Source: Marthasterias glacialis (Eukaryota; Echinodermata; Asteroidea; Forcipulatida; Asteriidae). From it: a stretch of DNA of 64,000 nt. The stretch lies in assembly GCA_911728455.2 (NCBI GenBank), contig OU452219.1, forward strand, positions 19,375,397-19,439,396, read 5' to 3'. The notes beneath the pieces were generated by a model, which was not told where the DNA came from, did not search any database, and saw only the letters and a list, made by a program, of their open reading frames with translations. Shown here one piece after another: positions 57,360 through 64,000 of the stretch (position 1 is the stretch's first letter; the number at the start of each line of letters is the position of its first letter). The translations under genes and the position numbers were made by a program.

Positions 57360-58750
57360 GGTGATGTGATTATGACGTCGGCTCAATTTGTTTACATAAA
57401 ACTCTTCCAGGTATGTACACATACCAAGTTTCAGCCAGATCAGACTTGCAGTTCTCTTGATACGCGACGTTCAAAAATACATACAGGGCGGTAGCTAAAT
57501 TTGTGAATACAACACATCCAGGTTTGTACACAAGTCAAATTTCGGCCAGATCAGAAATGACTTGTTGTTCTCTTGAAATTAGCGGCTGTCAAAAATACAT
57601 CTTTGAGTTGGTGCTACAGAATACAAGATGACGCCACCATGACATCACTTGTTGTTTCACAACTTGAGGTTTTAGTGCCTGCCAACTTTCAACAGAATAT
57701 GAGTCATGGAAATAACTAAAATGCCGTCTAGAAAAACACAAACAAAAGTCTATGGAATATGGGTTGACGAACTTGAAGAAAAAGAGGAAGAAAACTAGAA
57801 GAAGATTCTGTTACTAAACAGAACAAATGGCTTTTCCGATTCCAACTGCTTAAAAAAGAAACTAGTTTTATAACGCATAATCTGTACAAGGCAGTGAGCC
57901 GTCTGTTGCAGTGTGGACTTTGCAGCCGCTGTGTATGTGCCGAGTTGTGTGGTGCATAGACAACGTACGAGTGGGCGACTGTACGTAGTGTATGGCAGTA
58001 CAATAAATGAGGCACGTTGTGGTTTTGTGTAAGCGTGTTTGTAAGGGAAGTCAACTGGTCAAAACTTTGTAAGAAAAAAAACATTCGTAAAAAATCATGT
58101 GATTGCGTCGTCATGACGTCATTTCAGATTGATTTGTAACACATCTCTGTCTAAACACATACAAAGATTCAACTCTATGAAACGTATGGTTCGTTAGATA
58201 CACACCGTCAAAAAGTGCACCTTTAATGTAATACCACGTGACACGTGATGACGTCATCAACCTGAAACTTCACACATTTGTTGTCTGGATGAATGTCATT
58301 ATTTATACCAATTTTGAAGCGATTACAGACATCGCCACAGACATCAAGTAAAAAGTGCATTTTTAACTGTTTTTCACCTGTCGCTAGAGGGCGCTATTGA
58401 ATATTATGACATCATCGGTTCTATTTTTTTTATAAAGTAGACCCTTGCCGGACACTTACATCGTTGAAAGCAACTTCAACAATTTTTATCACTTTTAGAT
58501 TTCAACCAGAAGAAGAGGTGACGTGATTTCACGTACACGACAAAAAATGAAGACCTATATTACCTCTATCTTATTCCGCAAAAAAGCAACTTACGGTCTC
58601 ATATGGTTGATTTGATATGGATTTTCAAAGATTTAATTTAGTAATGTTCTAAACATTGTAAACTTAACTCGCGATGACGTCATCATGACGTCACTCTTCG
58701 ATGCACACTTTTAGTATGAGGTCTTAGTATGTGCCAACTTTCAATAGAAT
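57360..58750. repeat. Degenerate repeated modules dense in TGACGTCA
   Basis: Perfect TGACGTCA palindromes at 58114, 58249, 58675 and 58686, plus near copies around 57372, 57618 and 58408. Between them, a GTCAAAAA(T/G)..CA..TTT module recurs at about 57469, 57590, 58207 and 58349, together with CCAGATCAGA-type and AACTTTCAA.AGAATA blocks. TGACGTCA is the CRE/ATF palindrome; here it may simply be part of an old repeat. No open frame of interest. Confidence 0.5.
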
Positions 58751-58962
58751 ACTAATATAGAAACAGCAAAATGTGGTCTAGAAAAAAAACATGTACAAAG
58801 TTTATAGGAATTTGGAAGAAAGAGAAGAAAAGAAAAAAATCTGAACGGTTTCAAAGGCTTTTCGGAAGGCTTCGCGGAAGCCAAAAAATCAAAACAAAAA
58901 CGAAGACTTTCTCAAAAGTCTTTTCCGAAAAAGCCAAAAAGTATTTCTTGCCATTTTTTTTT

Positions 58963-61900
58963 TCAGTATGTCTGGACAAAATCTTGGCCCGGTTGTATCC
59001 CATAATGTATTTGGCCATTTTGTATGGAAGCCCATGTCATACCCTGAGTGTTGAAGTAACATCCGATGTCCCCAAGTTTACTCACGGCAATTGCACCACT
59101 AAGTGACTGAAGTCGGTTATTCATACTGGTCAGAGCTTTCTCTAGCGCTGCCTGCGGTGACATACCTTGCTCCATCAGGTAGATGACATGGCGTGCTAAT
59201 GTGGCCTTAGCTATAGCTTCTCCATGTCCTGTAGTGGATACGGCACCGACAGCATTATCACAGTATGCACCACAACCTGAAAAAGACAGGTCAATAGTGG
59301 TGTTAACTCTTAACTCTTTAAAACTTGAAAAGTGTACTCTAATCTCAAACAGTTATAATCTTAGAGGATAGGCCTACCTTTTGTAAAGTAATACTTTCTA
59401 GCAGCGGCGCAGCCATGATTTGATCACTGGGGTGGGGGCAGTGGGGGCACTGGAAAATTGTGGGAGGCCGTGCCCCCTGCCCCCTGGCTGCCCAGTGGCT
59501 GCGCCGCTGTTCTCTGGTGAGGTTTGCAGAGACACCATGTACATAAAACTCTCTCTGTGAGTTGTGGTGGTTCTGAAAAGAACTGGTTATTCCCGATCAT
59601 TAGAGTTGTTACCGTCGGTTCTTTCCAGAAACACCACAACTCATCAAGAGAGTTTGATGTATGTCGCGTCTCCGCAAACCTCATCAGATTGTATAATTCC
59701 CACCATGCAAAGTTTTTGAATCTTTACTGAAAAGTAATAATTTTTCAAATTTATAATAAAACCTTTATTTAATAAATCTTTTCCGTGTACTTTTACTATT
59801 TTAAAACTGTAAATTTAACCGGAAATTTTTCAAAAGGCTTTTTAAATAAACCATAACCCATAAACCAAGCAAAAAGTAAAAACTTAAACAGAATAAAGTT
59901 ATCTTTTTGAAATAAATAATTGTATGCTAAAATAAGCTTTGCAGTAATTATTCAACCCAAAGTAAGCATGAGAAAGTCACACGTCCATCAAATTGTTCAT
60001 GTTACGCTATCCTTTTGTTCGGTCAGAGCCTAATTTCACTGAGCTGCTAGGAAAGGAGAATTCCAAAAAATGCGTTCAGTTAGCCAGTTGCCGATGGGAA
60101 TCTTTCATTTTTTCACGTCTGACCCGACGAGATAACGGAATTGATGGAATCAGTTTTGTGCTGAGTACCCCAGCACAAAGAAACCTTGACTTGACAAAGC
60201 AAAGAGAACAAAGATTTTCTTTATAGCACGACATCCTGCGCCACCTGGTTGAAAGTTCAAAGTTCAAAGAATTTATTTGTCGTACAATTCAAATGCATGA
60301 AGTCTCACTCCCGGTGTACGTACAAAAGTGATAAAAACAATTCCATTTCAACAAAAATTAACACAAATTACACTGTGAAATTGCCGAATAAATAAAAATA
60401 ATAATAATAATTAACATTAATTAATTACGAAAAAGACTGACTCCATCTGACAGATTGCATACATTATATACAGTGATAAAACATTGAAAGTTTAAGCAAT
60501 ATATAAAAACATTATCTGATCATTCATATACATTATACAACCAATAAAAAAATGAACTTATCAATTTACCCTCCAAATCCTTCTATATCCTTTTTGCCAA
60601 AAATGAAGGATTCAGAAGGACTGAGGGTTGTGGGCCCAAATAACAATTTCTTATCACTGGGTCAGGCATTCCAATCTTATCTATGTCCAAACAATTTGGT
60701 GTGGAGTGGCAAAGGAGAAGAGGATAGTGGAGGACTGAGGGTCACCTGTAGGCCTGGGGAGTAAGGGTTACTACGGCAAAAAAATCAGCACACACAATGT
60801 TGGATGGGTACTAAGGATCATGTCACACGAGGCAATTTACAGGCAACCAGTTCCAGGTAATCTCCAAGAAGAAAAGACAGTCATTTTTTAATGTTTACCT
60901 AATTTTCTTGAGAATTGTAAGACACAGTCAGAAAAATAAGTCCTGTGCAACCAAAGGGTTTCTTTTGTATGCAGTGCAGTTGGTTGCCTCCAAGTTGCCT
61001 GTAAAAATTGCCCTGTGTGACAAGGCCCTAAGGCTGCTTCACACTCTGCGCGCCACACAGCTTTATGAAATTGGCTACTGTTTCAATGGTTCAATAGTTT
61101 ACCGATTAATGGCGAGTCACCAATCCGCCCGGCCATTTGAGCAGAGATACCTCCTGTTGAAGTAGCACATGCTACATTGCCATGGGCATCTACTGCAACA
61201 GCGCCAACAGTGTCATGGCTGTCCATGTCCAATGTACTACAAAAAAACCAATAGTATCAACAATAAACAATAATCAACTCCAAAGATAGCGGCTAATTTT
61301 CATGGCATTGCTAATGGACTAAATGGAATAGAAAATAGCTCTGTCTTGTTAGAAAGAAACAATACATTTTCACTTACAGGTTCATACTACATTAGTTTGC
61401 TGGGAACTCTGTATATATTATTATTATTTATTCGGACAAGGCTTCAACAAAGATACAACAATACATAAAACTCACATATCTTTTACATTTACAATCTTAT
61501 AAAATGTGGAACAACTATATACCAAAATGCATTACTGATGGTGGAATGGAACAGTAACAGATTAATGTAAGAACTATTGGAATCAGATGACAAGACAAGC
61601 CCATTCTAAGATGGCCAGGTGTGGATTTCACAAAGCGCTAGGACTAGTCTTATCTCGAGTTATGATGAGTAACTAGTCCTAACTTATATAACTTGTCATA
61701 AGTTAGGACTAGTCTTAAGTTAGGACTAGTTTTGTGAAATCCACCCCAGGATTGCTAAAAGTGAACCTAACCACTGTGTCTCCAAGGCCTATTCATCCAA
61801 TCTTAAAATGGAAATTAAATCCTAAACAAACAGGGCTATAACTGATAAAAGGCAAACCTAAGTATTGTCCACCCTCCCCTTCATGAGTGGTAATTTACTA

Positions 61901-63170
61901 ACATCAGTAGGACTTGTTGCAAGAAACTGACCTAAATTTGAAGTAGTAGATGATGACTGTTGAAAGTACTATTTTCAATGATAGGTGCTTTTTTGATTTA
62001 ATAAAATCTCTTTTATTTTTTCACTAAAACTGGGGGTGGGGTCATGGATTGAAATTAGGCCACACACGTCATTAAAACTAGTTTAAATTCAAAGTAATAA
62101 ACCACAAGGAAAACTGACTGGGTAGTTACAAATCAATTTTGGGGTGAACAAAGAAAAATTGACTAGCATACACATATGGACTGACCAATGAGGTCACTAG
62201 TGCTCATCATTGCACCCCAAGGGACTGTGATTTATCAGAAGAGGGTCCTATTTCCCTCGGCTAAGCGAGGGGAGATAGACGTGCACTAGTGACCAGCCAA
62301 CAATATGAAGAAAAAAAAAGAAAAAAGAAACATAATTTTTTTTTCTTTAGCTGTTACTGCTTTAATTCCACAATAACTCATGAGCAATTCAACCATGAGC
62401 AATTCAACAACTGAAGGAATACTTTTAAATTCCCTAGATTCGTTGTTTTAGTTGCTTTTCACTGTTCAAACCATGTGAGGGCGCTGCAGCCAGTCAAACA
62501 TTTTATTTGAGTATAGTGCCTGGTCCGGGAACTGTTTCCCTTAAATTACACACGCGCACTAGCCTATATTAGTAAACCTCACGTGAACATGTTTCAGCCA
62601 ACCAGAATACAGAACCAGCAAGAGGGTGCATTATAATGCGAGATTTGAACCTCCGACCTCCAGGTTTATGTGCCGGTGCTCTACCAGCTGAGCCCTATCT
62701 TAGCAATCTCCCTATATTGTCAATATGTTAGATTTAGATGCAAGTTTGGACAAAAATTGCACTGATTTTTTTTATATAATCAGGGCCCGACTTCACTGAG
62801 CTGCTTAAGTACATAAAGTAGCTAAGCATAACATCAATTATGCTGACCAGATTTAGGTTACCAGCCAATACACCATGTCATGTGTACCATCTGTGACTGG
62901 TATCCTGCTCATTTTTGCTTTGCAGAAATTTGTTAAGCAATATTTTCTGCTTAAGCAACTCTATGAAATTGGGCCAAGGTTGGAATATTTTTGTCAGTAT
63001 TTTACTTACTCTTTTTTGTACATGTATTTTACAGTGGGTTTATAGTCAGGATGATTTTTCAGCGCTTTCAGTCGAGCCTCTGTGATCAGTTCCGATGTAG
63101 GTACTTCTGGAACTCCCATCGCTCTCGCAAATGCATTTGCTCCTTTGCCACCCAGTAAAATGTGTTCTGT
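58963..63170 (-). CDS. ASRGL1: Isoaspartyl peptidase / L-asparaginase, ASRGL1 type (5' exons beyond window)
   Basis: N-terminal nucleophile hydrolase that removes isoaspartyl residues from dipeptides and hydrolyses L-asparagine; the precursor cleaves itself before the catalytic Thr. Three exons in phase: 63170-63010, 61236-61103 and 59276-58963 (TGA). The first carries [20 protein letters not shown] and [10 protein letters not shown]. The second carries the cleavage and nucleophile site [20 protein letters not shown] with the catalytic Thr after Asp, then [19 protein letters not shown], whose Arg binds the substrate carboxylate. The third carries [22 protein letters not shown] and [19 protein letters not shown] to the end, matching human ASRGL1 in order and length. 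The coding part upstream of EHILLGG lies beyond 64000. No key residue is missing in the part seen. Confidence 0.93.
59404..59509. mobile_element. Palindromic element with AGCGGCGCAGCC ends
   Basis: AGCGGCGCAGCCATGATTT at one end and GTGGCTGCGCCGCT at the other, around GGGGGCA and TGCCCCC tracts. Belongs to a family with CAGTGGCG(T/C)A-type ends and G- or C-rich inside; others at 1793-2003, 3078-3288, 39725-40072, 40684-40838 and 44150-44402. Confidence 0.6.
59515..59686. mobile_element. Palindromic element in the last ASRGL1 intron
   Basis: Left arm GGTGAGGTTTGCAGAGACAC and right arm GTCGCGTCTCCGCAAACCTC are inverse; the pairing continues through AAACTCTCT and GAGTTGTGGTGGTTCTG to a 30-base centre. 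About 70 bases per arm, roughly 85% paired by eye. Confidence 0.65.
60811..61032. mobile_element. MITE with GGGCAATTT arms, copy 1
   Basis: Left CTAAGGATCATGTCACACGA with GGCAATTTACAGGCAACCAG; right GTTGCCTGTAAAAATTGCCC and TGTGTGACAAGGCCCTAAG. Second copy at 63304-63514. In an ASRGL1 intron, 70 bases from the catalytic exon. Confidence 0.65.
61103..61236 (-). CDS. ASRGL1: ASRGL1 catalytic threonine exon
   Basis: Encodes the autocleavage site and nucleophile Thr in [11 protein letters not shown] and the conserved ATSTGG and GRIGDSP. Acceptor TTGTAG and donor CGGTAAAC fit phases 2 and 1, matching both neighbour exons. Confidence 0.9.
61616..61748. mobile_element. Palindromic MITE rich in ACTAGTCCTAA, copy 2
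   Basis: Inverted copy of 24273-24402: GGATTTCACAAAGCGCTAGG at one end, GTTTTGTGAAATCCACCCCA at the other. Lies in the ASRGL1 intron between 61236 and 63010. The close match to copy 1 suggests recent activity. Confidence 0.75.
62632..62705 (-). mobile_element. tRNA-like SINE head, second family, copy 2
   Basis: Minus strand ATAGGGCTCAGCTGGTAGAG with D-arm GCTC/GAGC, and GGAGGTTCAAATCTCGC as B box. Stems are imperfect. Followed on the plus strand by TCTCCCTATATTGTCAATAT, like the other copy. Confidence 0.5.
62783..62975. mobile_element. MITE, GGGCCCAATTTCA family, copy 3
   Basis: Starts GGGCCCGACTTCACTGAGCT and ends CAACTCTATGAAATTGGGCC, with the family's GCTTAAG and ACTGGTATCCTGCTC blocks. 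Lies just downstream (minus strand) of the ASRGL1 exon at 63010. Confidence 0.6.
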
Positions 63171-63303
63171 CTGCAGGAACAAACAGCAGCAGCCAAACAA
63201 ATGACAAACAAAAACAGTGAAACTCAACTCAAGTTTTCTTAACCCTTACTACTCTCCTGCCAAACTGGCCGTTGCCCCAAAATTCCACAGAAGACTGTGG
63301 AGA

Positions 63304-63514
63304 CAAAGGGCCGTGTCAAACGGGGCAATTTACTGGCAACCGGTTTCAAGGAATCTCCAAGAAAAGGCATTCACATTTCAATTTTCACATAACATTTTTA
63401 GGATTGTAGACATCGATATGACAATAACTCCTGTAGTACCAAAGTGTTCCTTTTGCATGCAAAGAAGTTGGTTGCCTCTTAGTTGCCAGTTGCCCTGTAT
63501 GACAAGGCCCTAAG
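63304..63514. mobile_element. MITE with GGGCAATTT arms, copy 2
   Basis: Left GGGCCGTGTCAAACGGGGCA with ATTTACTGGCAACCGG; right GTTGCCAGTTGCCCTG and GACAAGGCCCTAAG. Central CAACTCCTGTAG-like block shared with copy 1. Confidence 0.65.
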
Positions 63515-63539
63515 TCCACAGTAAACAATAATAGTAATA

Positions 63540-63877
63540 ACTAGTTCTTATACAGCACATTTCTTAATAACGTCTCAATGCACTTTACATTTGTACCTCG
63601 GTCACTGGGTCAATAACATTTCTGTAATCTTCCTCAGCTCCCTGGGGAGTATACAGCCCTGAGCTATCGTGGCACTCCGAGGGCTTTTTCAAACACAGTT
63701 ATCAACCTCTACCCTCGCAGGTACCCATTTAATACCCCTGGGTGAAGAGAAGCAATTATAGCAAAGCATCTTGCTCAAGGACACAAGTGTCACGACCGGG
63801 ATTCCAACCCACACCCCGATGACTTGACCACCAGAACTTGAGCCCCATGCACCAGACCACTCGGCCATGACACACCA
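63540..63877 (-). mobile_element. tRNA-Leu-headed SINE, copy 7, third body type
   Basis: Head GTGTCATGGCCGAGTGGTCT (minus strand), GGGTTGGAATCCCGGTCGTG and ACACTTGTGTCCTTGAGCAA. The body has ACTCCCCAGGGAGCTGAGGA and GACCGAGGTAC, as in copy 5. Confidence 0.65.
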
Positions 63878-64000
63878 TAAGCCATGGTGTTTTCACATAA
63901 TACCAGCTGTACAAACAGAATAGCCTGTGCAATTCTCACGCGTATTGAAAAACAAAGAAACAAGTCAACTGAAGACTATTATTTTATTATTGAAATTAAA

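Larger units (their letters stand above)
53220..58962. other. Convergent 3' region between receptor kinase and ASRGL1
   Basis: Both genes end into this interval. It holds the MITEs at 53661, 54567 and 55493, the SINE at 56790 and the TGACGTCA-rich stretch. AATAAA-type signals for the receptor kinase occur after 54430. A hairpin AAGGCTTTTCGGAAGGCTTC with GCGGAAGCC lies at about 58853-58880, 85 bases past the ASRGL1 stop. Confidence 0.4.

Noticed and set aside
57728-58114. 128-codon minus-strand open frame
   Set aside because: Serine- and leucine-rich frame across the degenerate TGACGTCA repeat, with no domain and no splice signals.

Overview
The window is animal nuclear DNA. Genes are split into short exons with GT-AG introns, repeats are very dense, and there are no operons. 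Gene content and repeat style (tRNA-derived SINEs, CACTG elements, many palindromic MITEs) suggest a marine invertebrate deuterostome, most likely an echinoderm. That placement is inferred from gene families and general repeat character; no alignment was run.

Four recognisable gene families were read out exon by exon with consistent splice phases. (1) Two tandem minus-strand genes for the alpha subunit of the organic solute transporter (SLC51A/OST-alpha family). Copy A (176-3494) loses its C-terminal exons over the left edge. Copy B (16193-20438, with a possible first exon at 22975-23020) has all its membrane exons. Both copies carry exons of exactly 74 and 162 nt in the same phases, which marks a tandem duplication. 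(2) A plus-strand, 11-exon, 360-residue fungal-type cysteine synthase (29579-37568), complete, with a basic leader that looks mitochondrial. (3) A plus-strand receptor tyrosine kinase with TAM/MET-like juxtamembrane and kinase regions (43148-53219). Its ectodomain was not found, and only 5.6 kb separates its membrane exon from the cysteine synthase stop codon. (4) The last three exons of a minus-strand isoaspartyl peptidase/L-asparaginase (ASRGL1 type, 58963-63170); its 5' exons lie beyond the right edge.

The rest is mostly mobile DNA. A 2.27-kb element with CACTG termini (5470-7740) carries a spliced terminal coding exon. A 21-bp minisatellite sits at 21020-21200. At least seven Leu-type tRNA-headed SINE copies with differing bodies are present. 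Many short palindromic elements fall into recognisable families with more than one copy here, often in opposite orientations, and a LINE 3' end lies at 10795-11215. A stretch dense in TGACGTCA octamers lies at 57.36-58.75 kb. A few unassigned open frames with good splice signals are listed at low confidence.

The protein genes look like independent housekeeping, transport and signalling genes; nothing shows that they act as one system. The most unusual points are the fungal-type cysteine synthase in an animal, the duplicated OST-alpha, the receptor kinase with a non-glycine P-loop position and little room for an ectodomain, and the gene-bearing CACTG element.
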